Source: Micromonospora sp. WMMD1120
GTDB taxonomy: Bacteria > Actinomycetota > Actinomycetes > Mycobacteriales > Micromonosporaceae
Direction of reading: 5' to 3'
DNA: 64,000 nt
NCBI RefSeq assembly: GCF_029626235.1
Contig: NZ_JARUBO010000005.1
Span: 6,916,001-6,980,000, forward strand
The translations under genes were made by a program, and so were the position numbers. Below are positions 26,672-35,878 of the stretch, piece by piece. The notes below the pieces were generated by a model, which was given only the letters and a program-made list of their open reading frames with translations, made no database searches and had not been told where the DNA came from. The stretch's first letter is position 1. Each line of letters begins with the position of its first letter.

Positions 26672-27094
26672 TCAGCGGGGCAGCGCCTGCTGCAACTCCG
26701 CCCGCAACGCCGGGGTGAGCATCTCCCCCGCCTGCTTGGCCAGCCGGGCCATCTCGTAGCCCACCACACCGATGTCCGCGTCCCCGGCGGCGAGCGTGGC
26801 CAGGATCGAACCGTCGCGGATCTGCATCACCAGGAAGTAGCCGCGGCCCATCTCGACCACCGTCTGCTTGACCACATCGCCGTCGAACATCTGGGCCGCG
26901 CCCGCCGTGATGCTCATCAACCCGGAGGTCACCGCGGCCAGCTTGTCCGCGTTGTCACGGGGCAGGTGGTCGGAGATGGCCACCAGCAGCCCGTCGGAGG
27001 AGACCACCACCGCGTGCGCCACGCCCGGCACACGCTCGGCGAACGCGCTCACCAGCCAGCTGAGGTCACGCGCCTCCTGGCTCAACGTCGTCAC
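26672..27094 (-). CDS. roadblock/LC7 domain protein (CvnB type)
   Basis: 140 aa, one roadblock/LC7 fold ([31 protein letters not shown] to the [21 protein letters not shown] block). In actinomycetes such proteins are the second member of conservons (cvnA sensor kinase, cvnB roadblock, cvnC DUF742, cvnD small GTPase) that form membrane signalling complexes. The GTG start overlaps the stop of the sensor kinase gene by four bases. No cvnC or cvnD follows: the next gene downstream is convergent. This makes it a two-gene, truncated conservon. Confidence 0.9.
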   Translation of the reverse strand: MTTLSQEARDLSWLVSAFAERVPGVAHAVVVSSDGLLVAISDHLPRDNADKLAAVTSGLMSITAGAAQMFDGDVVKQTVVEMGRGYFLVMQIRDGSILATLAAGDADIGVVGYEMARLAKQAGEMLTPALRAELQQALPR

Positions 27095-29604
27095 TGTCGT
27101 CGTCCCCCTTCGTCGTGCCCCCCGGACGGTGGCACGGGTATCTCGGTGGTGTCCTCGGCCTCGGCGCGCCGTACTCCGCTGTAGAGCCGCGAGAGCATGC
27201 CGCCGACCGCCTCCGGGTCCGGGTCGGTGCGGGTCGGTGCCGACGTCGGTTGCGCCGAGCGGGTGACAGCGCTCAACTGCGCCATGGGCACCCGCACCGG
27301 CAGCCCGCGCTCGTTGGTGCCGGCGGTCACCGGGATGGTCGGCGGGGCCACCGGCGGGGGCGCCGCCGGCGTGGACGGGCCCTGCCGCGAGTACCAGCCG
27401 CCGCCGTCGCGCGTGGCGGCCGGGGTGAGGACGTCCTCGGCGCGTACCGGCACCGGTCGGCCCTGACGGGGCACGGCGGCGACCGGCGGGCGGCCGGCCA
27501 CCGGCAGGTCCCGCGCGGCGCCGCCCAGCCCCGCCGTGGCGGGCGCGACCATTCCCCGGGCCGCGCTGGTCGCCAGCATGCGTGCCGGCGCGGGTTGGTC
27601 CAGCTCCCCCTGGCCCGGTGTGGCCAGCAGCATCGGAGGCAGGCCGAGCCGGGCGACCAGGCCGCCCTCGCCGCCGTGCAACCGCACCTGTACGCCCAGC
27701 CGCGACGCCAGGTGGCTGACCACGAACAGACCCATCCGTTCGACAGCCGCGACGTCGGCGGCCGGCGGGCTGGACAGGACCGTGTTCGCCTGTTCGAGCG
27801 CTGTCGGGCTCATGCCGAGGCCACGGTCGGCGATCTCGATCACCGCCGCCGCTCCCTCGGCGCGGGCGGTCACCACCACGGCGGTGTCCGGGCGGGAGAA
27901 GACCGTCGCGTTCTCCAGCAACTCGGCCAGCAGGTGCACCAACTCGCCGACGGCGTGCCCGACCACGTACACGTCGGCCACCGACTCGATGCGGACCCGC
28001 TGGTACTGCTCGATCTCGGCGGCGGCGGCCAGCAGCACCGCGCCGAGGCCGGCCGGCCGGTTCCACCGCCGGGTCGACTCGGTGCCGGCGAGCACCAGCA
28101 GGCTCTCGTCGTTACGGCGCATCCGGGCGGCCAGGTGGTCGAGCTTGAAGAGGTTCTCCAGCTGGTCCGGGTCGCTCTCCTCGCGCTCCAGGTCGTCCAG
28201 CAGCTCCAGTTGGCGCTCCACCAGCACCTGGCTACGGCGGGCCAGGTTGACGAACATCGCGTTGACGTTGCGCCGCATCAGCGCCTGCTCGACAGCGACG
28301 GTGACCGCGCTGCGGTGCACCGCCACGAAGGCCTCGGCCAGCTCACCGATCTCGTCGAGGGAACGCACCACCGCCGGCGCGACCTCGATGCTCGGCACCC
28401 CGCCGGTGACCGTCTTGAGCCGGTCCAGCGTGTCCGGCAACTCGTCCTGGGCGATCTTGAGCGCCTGGCTGCGCAGCAGCCGCATCGACCGGGCGACCGA
28501 CCGTCCGACGAGCAACGAGATCAGCAGGGCGACCAGCAGGACCGTGACGACCCCGCCGACGACCAGCAGGGTCGCCCGGAGCTGGCCGCTGCTGGCGTCC
28601 TCGGCCTGCCGCACGGCATCGTCCAGCACCCCCGCCTCGATCTGACGCAGCAGCTCCTGCCGCTGCTGGCTGGCCTCCCACCACTGCTCCGACGGCAGCA
28701 CCTCGCGCGCCGCGCCACTGGCCGGCAGGCTGCGCTCCTCCAGCCGGGTGGCGGCCACGAACAAGGGGGCCAGCGAGGTCTCGTCGTAGCGGCGGACCTG
28801 CTCGGCGGTCGCGGCCACCCGGAACGCGCCGAGCGCGGTGAGCTGCTGGGCGCGCAGGTCGGTGAGCGTCACCCGGTCCTCGGTGCTGTAGCGGCCGGCG
28901 CGGGCGGCGGCGTAGAGCTGGGCCCGCACCTGGGAGGACAGCTCCTTCACCCGGGCCAGTTGCACGTAGCGCAGCACGGCGTCGTTCAGCGCCGGCTGGT
29001 TCTGACCCGGGGTCGGCTCGGCGAGCAGGTCGAGCATCGCGCTGACCGCGCGGTTGTAGTTGCCCAGGATGGTGTTGCTGCTCAGCACCGCCGGCGGGAT
29101 CGCCGGCCGGACGTCGACCACCTGGTCGTACGCCTCCAGGGCCTGGGAGAACGCGACCCGCCACGACGCGTCGGCGTCGGCCAGGGGTTCGGCCGCCCGG
29201 CGGAGGTCCACGATGGCCTTGTCGGTGGACGCCTGCAACTGTCGCAGCGAGCTCGCCGCGGCCTGCCGGTCGCCCCCCTGGCGCAGCTCGCTCAGCTCCC
29301 CCGCCGACCGGTCACGCTCCTGCTGGAGCTGGTGCACCGCCGCGGTGATCTGCCGGCCGATGCCGACCTGGCCGGAGAAGTCGTTGAGTGCCGTCGTCCG
29401 TCCCACCAGCGCGTTGGTCTGCACCCCGGCGAGCAGCAGGAACGCCATCGACGGCACGACCAGCACGGTGGCGAGCTTGGTGCTCATCCGCCAGTCGCGC
29501 AGCCGGAACGGCGACCGCCGCCGGTGCGGGACGACGCGCACGTCGAAACGACGCCGGCGATGGTTGGACACCGCGCCGTTCGCCGGCTCGGAACCTCTCG
29601 CCAC
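27091..29604 (-). CDS. NIT-domain sensor histidine kinase (CvnA type)
   Basis: 837 aa from the GTG at 29604, which follows GGAGGAGG; an in-frame ATG at 29658 is further upstream without such a site. Two membrane helices (about residues 42-62 and 345-370) bracket an extracellular helical NIT-like sensor ([24 protein letters not shown]). They are followed by HAMP ([12 protein letters not shown]), a dimerisation region ([21 protein letters not shown]) and an ATPase domain with the N-box [14 protein letters not shown] and G-box ADRGLGM. The C-terminal 200 residues are Pro/Ala-rich. No classical phospho-accepting His motif is evident, as in other conservon kinases. The ligand is unknown. Co-transcribed with the roadblock gene. 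Confidence 0.9.
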   Translation of the reverse strand: MARGSEPANGAVSNHRRRRFDVRVVPHRRRSPFRLRDWRMSTKLATVLVVPSMAFLLLAGVQTNALVGRTTALNDFSGQVGIGRQITAAVHQLQQERDRSAGELSELRQGGDRQAAASSLRQLQASTDKAIVDLRRAAEPLADADASWRVAFSQALEAYDQVVDVRPAIPPAVLSSNTILGNYNRAVSAMLDLLAEPTPGQNQPALNDAVLRYVQLARVKELSSQVRAQLYAAARAGRYSTEDRVTLTDLRAQQLTALGAFRVAATAEQVRRYDETSLAPLFVAATRLEERSLPASGAAREVLPSEQWWEASQQRQELLRQIEAGVLDDAVRQAEDASSGQLRATLLVVGGVVTVLLVALLISLLVGRSVARSMRLLRSQALKIAQDELPDTLDRLKTVTGGVPSIEVAPAVVRSLDEIGELAEAFVAVHRSAVTVAVEQALMRRNVNAMFVNLARRSQVLVERQLELLDDLEREESDPDQLENLFKLDHLAARMRRNDESLLVLAGTESTRRWNRPAGLGAVLLAAAAEIEQYQRVRIESVADVYVVGHAVGELVHLLAELLENATVFSRPDTAVVVTARAEGAAAVIEIADRGLGMSPTALEQANTVLSSPPAADVAAVERMGLFVVSHLASRLGVQVRLHGGEGGLVARLGLPPMLLATPGQGELDQPAPARMLATSAARGMVAPATAGLGGAARDLPVAGRPPVAAVPRQGRPVPVRAEDVLTPAATRDGGGWYSRQGPSTPAAPPPVAPPTIPVTAGTNERGLPVRVPMAQLSAVTRSAQPTSAPTRTDPDPEAVGGMLSRLYSGVRRAEAEDTTEIPVPPSGGHDEGGRRQ

Positions 29605-29701
29605 CCTGCCTCCTCCGTTGCCGCGTCCACCGCGGTCCGGGGAGCGCAGTCCATCCAACCAGGCTCGGGAGCGCTGTCAACGGCCCGAACAACGTGGAAG
29701 T

Positions 29702-31114
29702 TCAGGAAGGATACTGCGGGTGGGATCGTCCTGCCGTGCCCGGCAAGACGAGTTCGTCCGTCCGGCCGATGTCGGCGAGCTGAATCGCGTCACCGAAGCG
29801 GCCCATCGCCACCAACGCGGCGCCGGTGGCACCGATCTCCGGGTTGCGTTGGTGCGACACCGGCCGCGGCGCGAGCGCGGTGGCGAAGGCCTGCCGCCAC
29901 CACACCGAGGCGGCCACCGCACCCCCGCCCAGCACCACGCCGACCGGTTTGTCGATGGTGGACTCCAGCACCGCGAGGTCCTCGGCGACCAGCTCACACA
30001 GCCCCTGCATCAGCCCGGCCAGGATGTCGACGGCAGTGGTGCCGAAGCTGAGGCCGCGCAGCTCGCCGCTGCCCGCCGGCGACAGGCCGGGCGCCCGGTC
30101 GCCGCCGAAACGGGGGTCCGCCGGTCGGCCACCGCCGGCCGGCACCAGCGCCAGCGCCGCGTCCAGCTCCGCGCCCCGGGGCAGGCGCAGCTCCCGGTCC
30201 GCCCAGGCGAAGAGGTTGCCCCCGTTGGCGTACGCCGCCCCGGTCACCACGTGGTCGTGGTCGACCCGGTACCGCCACAGCCGTTCGGGGAGGCGCGGCA
30301 ACTCCTCGCCGGCCGGGATGCGCTGCATCAGTCGTACGGCCGCCGAGGTGCCCACCGTGACGGCGGCCCGGCTCGGGTCGACGCAGCCCGACCCGACGTT
30401 GGACGCCCCGCCGTCACCGACCGGCGGTGACCAGCGGGCCTGCGCCAACGCGGGCCACCGACGGGCCAGGTCGACCCGCAGCCGGCCATGCCAGTCGAGC
30501 GCGCCGAGGGACGGGAGGTCGTCCGGTCCCGCCCCGGCCAATGCCAGCGCCTCGTCGTCCCAGGTCAGGGTGCGCAGGTCCAGCAGACCGGTGCCGCTGG
30601 CCTGGGAGATCGACATGGGGGCGTCGTCCAGCAGCTGGCCCAGCACGTACTCGGGCAGGCCGACGAACCGGGCGATCGGCGTGCCGGACTGCTCGCGCAG
30701 CCAGGGCAGCCGCATCGACCAGTACGAGCGGTGCCACCAGCAGCCGGTGCGCTGGTGGAACGCGTCCGGAGCGGCCGGACCGGCGCTGGGGCCGACCGGC
30801 GTGGGCCGGGTGTCCAGCCAGGTGACGACCGGGCCCATCGGAACGCCCTGACGGTCCAACGGAAGCACCGAGTGCCACTGGGCGGAGACCGCGACCAGGC
30901 CGACGTCGCGCAGGTGACCTGCCTCGGCCAGCTCGTCCAGGCACTCGACCAGGGACGCCAGGTAGTCCGGGCCGGACAGTGTGCCGGTGCCGTCGTCGCC
31001 GATGGCGAGGTCGACCTTGCGCCGGGCCAGCGCGCCGGGCATCGGCTGGGTGTCCGCGTCCAGCACCAGCCCGCGCACCGACGAGGTGCCCAGGTCGAGC
31101 GCGAGAATGTTCAT
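29702..31114 (-). CDS. FGGY-family carbohydrate kinase
   Basis: 470 aa ATP-dependent sugar kinase of the ASKHA fold. The N-terminal phosphate-binding loop is ALDLGTSSVRG, with further FGGY blocks VAVSAQWHSVLPLD, TWLDTRP and, near the end, GVVLGGGAVAASVWWRQ. The pattern is nearest gluconokinase/xylulokinase-type members, but the substrate cannot be fixed. No matching transporter or dehydrogenase is next to it. It is divergent from the trp-leader transcript, with the ATG starts only 54 bp apart, so the promoters overlap. Confidence 0.88.
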   Translation of the reverse strand: MNILALDLGTSSVRGLVLDADTQPMPGALARRKVDLAIGDDGTGTLSGPDYLASLVECLDELAEAGHLRDVGLVAVSAQWHSVLPLDRQGVPMGPVVTWLDTRPTPVGPSAGPAAPDAFHQRTGCWWHRSYWSMRLPWLREQSGTPIARFVGLPEYVLGQLLDDAPMSISQASGTGLLDLRTLTWDDEALALAGAGPDDLPSLGALDWHGRLRVDLARRWPALAQARWSPPVGDGGASNVGSGCVDPSRAAVTVGTSAAVRLMQRIPAGEELPRLPERLWRYRVDHDHVVTGAAYANGGNLFAWADRELRLPRGAELDAALALVPAGGGRPADPRFGGDRAPGLSPAGSGELRGLSFGTTAVDILAGLMQGLCELVAEDLAVLESTIDKPVGVVLGGGAVAASVWWRQAFATALAPRPVSHQRNPEIGATGAALVAMGRFGDAIQLADIGRTDELVLPGTAGRSHPQYPS

Positions 31115-31168
31115 CGCCGGTCAAGTTACCCGGTGCCAGGCGGGCGCCGGGCGGGTAGGGTGGATCAC

Positions 31169-31228
31169 ATGCTCGCGCGTCTGACTTGCTGGTGGCCCGC
31201 CGACCCGGCGGCCATCTCCCGCGCGTAG
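31169..31228 (+). CDS. trpL: tryptophan leader peptide
   Basis: A 19-codon open frame reading MLARLTCWWPADPAAISRA, with two tandem Trp codons and a stop 94 bp before the start of the TrpE-TrpG-type gene. Paired Trp codons are rare by chance, and leader peptides of this kind, with the same WWxAxPAA flavour, are known ahead of trpE in actinomycetes. Ribosome stalling at the Trp codons when charged tRNA-Trp is scarce would alter folding of the downstream RNA and raise expression. The ribosome site is GGGTGGAT. It is too short for ordinary gene prediction. Confidence 0.82.
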   Translation: MLARLTCWWPADPAAISRA

Positions 31229-31280
31229 CTTCCACCACGCGGCCGCCCATCGAGGCGGTCGCCGGATCTCCCGGCCGGAT

Positions 31281-31308
31281 GGGCCGCCCGACGGGCGACG
31301 CCCGGCCC
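31281..31308 (+). promoter_or_regulatory. candidate attenuator hairpin of the trp leader
   Basis: GGGCCG (31281-31286) can pair with CGGCCC (31303-31308). Upstream, CCCATC (31247-31252) can instead pair with GATGGG around 31278-31283, which overlaps the first stem. These mutually exclusive pairings are what attenuation needs. There is no U-run, so control could be of translation, since the hairpin ends 14 bases before the start codon. Confidence 0.5.
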
Positions 31309-31322
31309 AGACGGGACATCCG

Positions 31323-33245
31323 ATGACACACCTGACCGACCTGCTCGCCGCCGTCGACGACGGCGTCGACCCCGGCCCCTTCGCGCTGCTGCGCCGCGAC
31401 GGGGCCGCCGAACTGGACCTGCTCACCGGCCCGGTCGACACCTTCGAACGGCTCGCGGACCTGCCGCTGACGTCGGGGCCACCCGGTGCGCGGGCGCTGG
31501 CCCTGGTGCCGTACCGACAGGTCACCGAGCGCGGCTTCGCCTGCGTCGACGACGACGCCCCGCTGGAGTGCCTCCAGGTGCGTCAGCACCGGCGGATCGC
31601 GCTGGCCGACGCTCTCGCCGTACTGCCCGACGAGCCGGTCCGCACCGACGACGCCGGCTTCGACGTCAGCGACGAGGAGTACGCGCGGACCGTGCAGCGG
31701 GTGCTGTCCGAGGAGATCGGCCGTGGCGAGGGCGCGAACTTCGTCATCCACCGCACCCTGCGCGCCACTGTGCTGGGCCCGCCGCTGCGCGCCGCGCTGG
31801 CCGCGCTACGCCGGCTGCTGGTCGCCGAGCGCGGCGCGTACTGGACGTTCGTGGTGCACACCGGCGCCCGGACACTCGTCGGCGCGAGCCCGGAGCGGCA
31901 CGTCAGCGTGGACGACGGACTGGTGATGATGAACCCGATCAGCGGCACCTTCCGCTGCCCCGACGGCGTCGTCGACCGGGCCGCCCTGCTGCGGTTCCTC
32001 GCCGACCCGAAGGAGGTCGAGGAGCTGTACATGGTGCTCGACGAGGAGCTGAAGATGATGGCCACCGTCGCCGAGCGGGGCGGGCAGGTCATCGGCCCTT
32101 ACCTCAAGGAGATGTCGCACCTGGCGCACACCGAGTACCTGCTCGCCGGGCAGAGCACCCGGGACGTGCGGGAGGTGCTGCGCGAGACGATGTTCGCGCC
32201 CACCGTCACGGGCAGCCCGATGGAGAACGCCTGCCGGGTGATCGCCCGGCACGAGCGCCGGGGCCGGGGCTACTACGGCGGCGTGCTGGCGTTGCTCGGC
32301 CACGACGACGCCGGCCGGCAGACGCTCGACGCCCCGATCCTGATCCGGACGGCCGAGATCTCCCCCACCGGCGCGCTGCGGGTGTCGGTCGGCGCCACAC
32401 TGGTCCGCCACTCGACGGCCGTCGGAGAGGTGGCCGAGACGCACGCCAAGGCCGCCGGTGTGCTGGCCGCGCTGGGTCTCGGGCCGGCGGCGTCCGCCGG
32501 CGACCGGCTGCCGGTCGCGCGGCTGGCCGACGACCCGGCGGTACGCGACGCGCTGGCCGCGCGCAACGCCCCGCTGGCCCGGTTCTGGCTGGACCAGCGG
32601 GCGCCGGACGCGCCCGGCCTGCCCGGACTGGTCGGCCGCCGGGTGCTGATCGTGGACGCCGAGGACACCTTCACCGGGATGCTGGCCCACCAACTGGGCG
32701 CCCTGGGTCTCGTGGTGACCACCCGGGGGTGGCGGGAGGTCGGCGCGCTGGACGCCTACCACCTGGTGGTGGCCGGGCCCGGCCCCGGCGACCCCGGGAG
32801 CGCGGACGATCCCAAGGTGGCAACGCTGCGCGGTCTGCTGGTCGAGCGGTTGACCGCTGGCGGTCCCGTCCTCGCGGTCTGCCTCGGCCATCAGGTGCTG
32901 GCCGGGCTGCTCGGGCTCGAACTGCACCGCCGGAAGGCCCCCTACCAGGGGCTGCAACGGGAGGTGTCGCTGTTCGGCAGCACCCGTCGGGTCGGCTTCT
33001 ACTCCACCTTCACCGCCCGCGCCGCCTCCGACCGGCTGGACACCGCGTACGGGCCGGTGGAGCTGGCCCGGGACGCTGTCGACGGCGCCGTGCACGCGCT
33101 GCGGGGCCGCGGCTTCGCCGGTGTGCAGTTCCACGCGGAGTCGGTGCTCAGCCCGGACGGGCTCGCGGTGCTGACCGAGTTGGTGACCGAGCTGCTGCCG
33201 GCGCCCCGGCGGGACGAGCTGTCCACCACGGGCGGGCGCGCATAG
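31323..33245 (+). CDS. fused TrpE-TrpG anthranilate/ADIC synthase (PhzE-like)
   Basis: 640 aa. Residues about 100-430 form the chorismate-binding TrpE domain (RGAYWTFVVHTGARTLVGASPERH, MMNPISGTFRCP, PKEVEELYMVLDEELKMM, SPMENACRVI, GYYGGVLAL). Residues about 445-625 form a class I glutamine amidotransferase with Cys520 (CLGHQ), His604 and Glu606 (HAES). Size and order match PhzE and other fused anthranilate synthases. It makes anthranilate, or 2-amino-2-deoxyisochorismate, from chorismate and glutamine. The two cannot be separated by eye, and no other phenazine or trp genes lie nearby, so it may feed a secondary metabolite or serve as a second trpE. Expression is apparently controlled by the trp leader. 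Confidence 0.88.
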   Translation: MTHLTDLLAAVDDGVDPGPFALLRRDGAAELDLLTGPVDTFERLADLPLTSGPPGARALALVPYRQVTERGFACVDDDAPLECLQVRQHRRIALADALAVLPDEPVRTDDAGFDVSDEEYARTVQRVLSEEIGRGEGANFVIHRTLRATVLGPPLRAALAALRRLLVAERGAYWTFVVHTGARTLVGASPERHVSVDDGLVMMNPISGTFRCPDGVVDRAALLRFLADPKEVEELYMVLDEELKMMATVAERGGQVIGPYLKEMSHLAHTEYLLAGQSTRDVREVLRETMFAPTVTGSPMENACRVIARHERRGRGYYGGVLALLGHDDAGRQTLDAPILIRTAEISPTGALRVSVGATLVRHSTAVGEVAETHAKAAGVLAALGLGPAASAGDRLPVARLADDPAVRDALAARNAPLARFWLDQRAPDAPGLPGLVGRRVLIVDAEDTFTGMLAHQLGALGLVVTTRGWREVGALDAYHLVVAGPGPGDPGSADDPKVATLRGLLVERLTAGGPVLAVCLGHQVLAGLLGLELHRRKAPYQGLQREVSLFGSTRRVGFYSTFTARAASDRLDTAYGPVELARDAVDGAVHALRGRGFAGVQFHAESVLSPDGLAVLTELVTELLPAPRRDELSTTGGRA

Positions 33246-33272
33246 CCCCCGGCTCGGAGGGTAGGGCTGGAT

Positions 33273-33321
33273 CGACCGGTGGCGTGGACGGGCCGAGAGC
33301 CCCCGCCCGCGCCACCGGTCG
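33273..33321. terminator. bidirectional terminator hairpin
   Basis: CGACCGGTGGCG (33273-33284) is exactly complementary to CGCCACCGGTCG (33310-33321). The 12-bp stem lies between the convergent TrpE-TrpG and WrbA genes, 28 and 10 bp from their stops. Confidence 0.75.
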
Positions 33322-33330
33322 CCACGCCGG

Positions 33331-33948
33331 TCAGCCGGTCAGGCCCTTCTTCAGAGCGGCCCCCATCTGCACCGCCCGGCGTGCGGTGAGCGCGCAGGCC
33401 TCCAGCGCCACGGCGTCCGGAGCGATCTCCCCGTTGTTGCTGGTGTGCGAGGGCCCGTACGGGTTGCCGGCGATGAACTGGCTGGTGTCGGTGTAGCCGG
33501 GCACGACCACGACGCCACCCCAGTGGTAGAAGACGTTGAACAGCGAGGTCAGCGTGGTCTCCTGCCCGCCGTGCGAGGTCGCCGTCGAGGTGAAGGCGGA
33601 GTACACCTTGTTGGCCAGCGCGCCCTGTGCCCAGAGCGGGCCGGTGGTGTCGATGAACTGCTTCAACTGGGCCGCGATCATGCCGTAGCGGGTCGGCGCG
33701 CCGAGGATCACCACGTCGGCCCAGGCCAGGTCGTCGATCATCGCCTCGGGCACGTCCTGGGTCTCCAGGTGGTGGGCCTGCCAGCCGGAGTTGGACCGGA
33801 TCGCCTCGTCCGGGGCCAACTCGCGGACCTTGCGCAGGCGCACCTCGGCACCGGCGTCCCCAGCGGCCTCGCAGACAGCCTGCGCCATCTGGTAGGTGAT
33901 GCCGGTCGCGCTGTAGTAGATCACCGCTACCTTGGTCTGGGCCGCCAT
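33331..33948 (-). CDS. wrbA: NAD(P)H:quinone oxidoreductase, WrbA type
   Basis: 205 aa flavodoxin-fold protein. The FMN phosphate loop is YYSATGITYQMA, with the WrbA signature GAPTRYGMIAAQLKQFID and the later SHGGQETTLTSLFNVFYHWG and NPYGPSHTS blocks. It reduces quinones by two electrons with NAD(P)H, limiting semiquinone formation, and forms tetramers. The ATG at 33948 gives the canonical start. It stands alone, convergent with the TrpE-TrpG-type gene. Confidence 0.93.
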   Translation of the reverse strand: MAAQTKVAVIYYSATGITYQMAQAVCEAAGDAGAEVRLRKVRELAPDEAIRSNSGWQAHHLETQDVPEAMIDDLAWADVVILGAPTRYGMIAAQLKQFIDTTGPLWAQGALANKVYSAFTSTATSHGGQETTLTSLFNVFYHWGGVVVVPGYTDTSQFIAGNPYGPSHTSNNGEIAPDAVALEACALTARRAVQMGAALKKGLTG

Positions 33949-34150
33949 CGGATGTCCCCTTCTCGTCTCGGATCAGCTCCGCGACTACCCGCTGAGAACC
34001 CGCTCTAACGAGACCGTGCCGGGACTCTCGGCTCAAATTTTCCGCAACTTCCCGACCGTTTCGGTCCGGTGCCCACCGCGGGCGGCGATCCTGTAGTCCA
34101 TCGGTGTCGGCGGATCGGTCTGCCGCCCCGCGTGGGGGACCTGAACGGGG

Positions 34151-34189
34151 GATCGCGCTTTGCCGGCAACCCGCTGGCGAAGCGCGATC
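34151..34189. terminator. hairpin downstream of the HipA-like/DUF3037 operon
   Basis: GATCGCGCTTTGCC (34151-34164) pairs with GGCGAAGCGCGATC (34176-34189), 14 bp with one G-U, around an 11-base loop. It starts 45 bp beyond the DUF3037 stop on the minus strand. Its GATCGCGCT core recurs in the palindrome at 56126-56199. Confidence 0.65.
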
Positions 34190-34233
34190 AGGGGAACGCA
34201 GCGCGGGACGGCGCCGACCGCCACCGGTCGGTC

Positions 34234-34602
34234 TCAGCCGACCAGGGCCGCCATCAGCCGATCCAACTCGGCCTCCGGATCGATGGTGAGGCCGGTGTGC
34301 ACCGGGCCGGTCTGGATCATCGTGCTGCGCGGAGCGGCCAACCAGTGGAACCGCTCACCGAGGCGCATCCGGGTCGCCGGCCCGTCCCCGGAGCAGGTGC
34401 GGTCCCAGGAGTCGAGCACCGCGGCCACCGCCGGCAGGTCCACGTCGGGCGCGAGCGCGCGGGCCCGGTCCGCGTCCAGCCGCGTGCGCGCGGCCAGGAA
34501 GTCACGCTGCTGGCAGTAGAGCAACACCCCCACGTTGATCTGCTCGCCGCGCTCGATGCGGGGCACCAGCCGGATCAGCGCGTACTCGAAGGGATGCCTC
34601 AT
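34234..34602 (-). CDS. DUF3037 protein, partner of HipA-like kinase
   Basis: 122 aa. FEYALIRLVPRIERGEQINVGVLLY followed by FLAARTRLDADRARAL identifies DUF3037, a small family of unknown biochemical role that is usually encoded beside a HipA-like kinase. Here it overlaps the stop of that kinase gene by four bases (ATGA), so the two are translationally coupled. It might regulate the kinase or be its substrate; the sequence does not say. A hairpin ends the operon. Confidence 0.85.
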   Translation of the reverse strand: MRHPFEYALIRLVPRIERGEQINVGVLLYCQQRDFLAARTRLDADRARALAPDVDLPAVAAVLDSWDRTCSGDGPATRMRLGERFHWLAAPRSTMIQTGPVHTGLTIDPEAELDRLMAALVG

Positions 34603-35357
34603 GCCGCCCTCCCGGATGGCAGCCAGTCGGCGGTGCGCGCGACGCGACCCGACAGGTGCCGCAGGTAGGCGTCGCGCGCCTCCTCGGCCGTCGCGAAGTC
34701 GGCGGCGGTTAGCCACGCGTCCGGCACCACTGCCAGCACCTCGGCGAGCAGCTCCGGGGTGACCCGGGCGGCCAGCTCCGCGTCCGCCTCGGCCAGCCGC
34801 GAGGCGTACGGCGCCAGCACGTGGTCGTCGCCGCGGTAGGCACGGTGCACCACCGCCTCGGCGCGCGGCCAGTTGTGGTGGAAGTACAGCGCGGCGCCGT
34901 GATCGATCAACCACAGCTCGCGGTGCCAGATGAGCAGGTTGGGGTTGCGCCAGCTCCGGTCGACATTTTCGACGTACGCGTCGAACCAGAACACCCGCGA
35001 CGCGAGCACCGGGTCGACCGGGTGCGCCACCGGGTCGAAGCCCAGCGCCCCGGGCAGGAAGTCCATCCCCAGGTTGGCGCCGCCACTGTTGCGCAGCAGC
35101 TCCTGCACCTCCTGGTCGGGCTCGGCGCGCCCGATCACCGGGTCGATGTCGAGGACCACCAGCGGCGGCACCCGCAGGTCGAGCCGACGGGCCAGCTCAC
35201 CGCAGATGACCTCGGCGATCAGCGCCTTGGGCCCCTGCCCGGCGCCCCGGAACTTCGCCACGTACGTGCCCAGGTCGTCGGCCTCCACCACGCCCGGCAA
35301 CGAGCCACCCTCGCGCAGCGGGGTGACGTACCGGATCGCGGTGACCTGGCGGAGCAC
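34599..35357 (-). CDS. small HipA-family kinase
   Basis: 252 aa from the GTG at 35357, much shorter than toxin HipA (about 440 aa). A Lys in the N-lobe (TYVAKFRGAGQGPKALIAEV) fits ATP binding. VFWFDAYVENVDRSWRNPNLLI carries the catalytic Asp and the metal-binding Asn, and LWLIDHGAAL provides the second metal Asp. So the kinase core looks intact, while the N-subdomain-1 and C-terminal parts of HipA are missing. No HipB-like HTH partner is present; the DUF3037 gene takes its place. Substrate unknown; Ser/Thr or lipid kinase activity is possible. Confidence 0.82.
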   Translation of the reverse strand: MLRQVTAIRYVTPLREGGSLPGVVEADDLGTYVAKFRGAGQGPKALIAEVICGELARRLDLRVPPLVVLDIDPVIGRAEPDQEVQELLRNSGGANLGMDFLPGALGFDPVAHPVDPVLASRVFWFDAYVENVDRSWRNPNLLIWHRELWLIDHGAALYFHHNWPRAEAVVHRAYRGDDHVLAPYASRLAEADAELAARVTPELLAEVLAVVPDAWLTAADFATAEEARDAYLRHLSGRVARTADWLPSGRAA

Positions 35358-35430
35358 GCCGCCCACCCTACTGGGGCTGCGTTGACGGCCGGCACGCCAG
35401 TCCTCGACCGGGCCGCACCCGCCCACGGCC

Positions 35431-35462
35431 GGACCACGCGCCGCGGGGCGCGGGCGTGGTCC
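35431..35462. terminator. hairpin downstream of the DUF4190 gene
   Basis: GGACCACGC (35431-35439) and GCGTGGTCC (35454-35462) pair perfectly, with further G/C pairing in the loop. It lies 24 bp from the DUF4190 stop, and 74 bp upstream of the HipA-like start on the same strand. Confidence 0.6.
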
Positions 35463-35485
35463 GCCGTCCGTGGGAGCCGCTGGTG

Positions 35486-35878
35486 TCAGTCAAGCCTGTC
35501 GCGGAGGTCGTCGACCTGGTTCTGGAGGCGGTCCACCGCGCCCTCGTTGTTGACGAACGTGGTGATGCCCGCGGCGAGGCCCAGGCCGATCAGGACGGCC
35601 AGGATGCTCAGCACCAGGCCCCCGATGGCGACGCCCCGACCGGTCACGCCCGGTCGCTGGGCCATCTTCAGCCCGACGATGCCGAGGATGATGCCGATGA
35701 TGCCCAGCACCAGCCCGATCCAGGCGAGGATGGCGGTCAGCACGCTGAGCAGGCCGGCGACGCCGAAGACCAGGGCGAAGGTGGCGGCCGCGCTCGTCTT
35801 CGCGCTGGCGTCACCCCGATGGCTCCGAGACCCGGCCGTCACGCCGGCCCCCCGGGCCGGCTCGCTTGCGGCAGTCAT
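35486..35878 (-). CDS. DUF4190-like small membrane protein
   Basis: 130 aa with two long membrane helices joined by a short loop (FALVFGVAGLLSVLTAILAW, IGLVLGIIGIILGIVGL, then VAIGGLVLSILAVLIGLGLA). The Gly spacing and MAQRPGVTGRGVAIGGL match DUF4190 proteins. The N-terminus is a charged cytoplasmic tail, and the short C-terminus (VDRLQNQVDDLRDRL) could form a coiled coil. The ATG at 35878 has AAGGGA upstream. Function unknown. Confidence 0.82.
   Translation of the reverse strand: MTAASEPARGAGVTAGSRSHRGDASAKTSAAATFALVFGVAGLLSVLTAILAWIGLVLGIIGIILGIVGLKMAQRPGVTGRGVAIGGLVLSILAVLIGLGLAAGITTFVNNEGAVDRLQNQVDDLRDRLD

Noticed and set aside
30488-31228. 246-codon frame covering the trp leader
   Set aside because: Most of it is antisense to the FGGY kinase. 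Only the last 19 codons, with their own start and Trp pair, make sense as a leader peptide.
31323-33245. Phenazine gene cluster
   Set aside because: Only a PhzE-like synthase is present; no other phz genes lie on either side, so a cluster is not supported.
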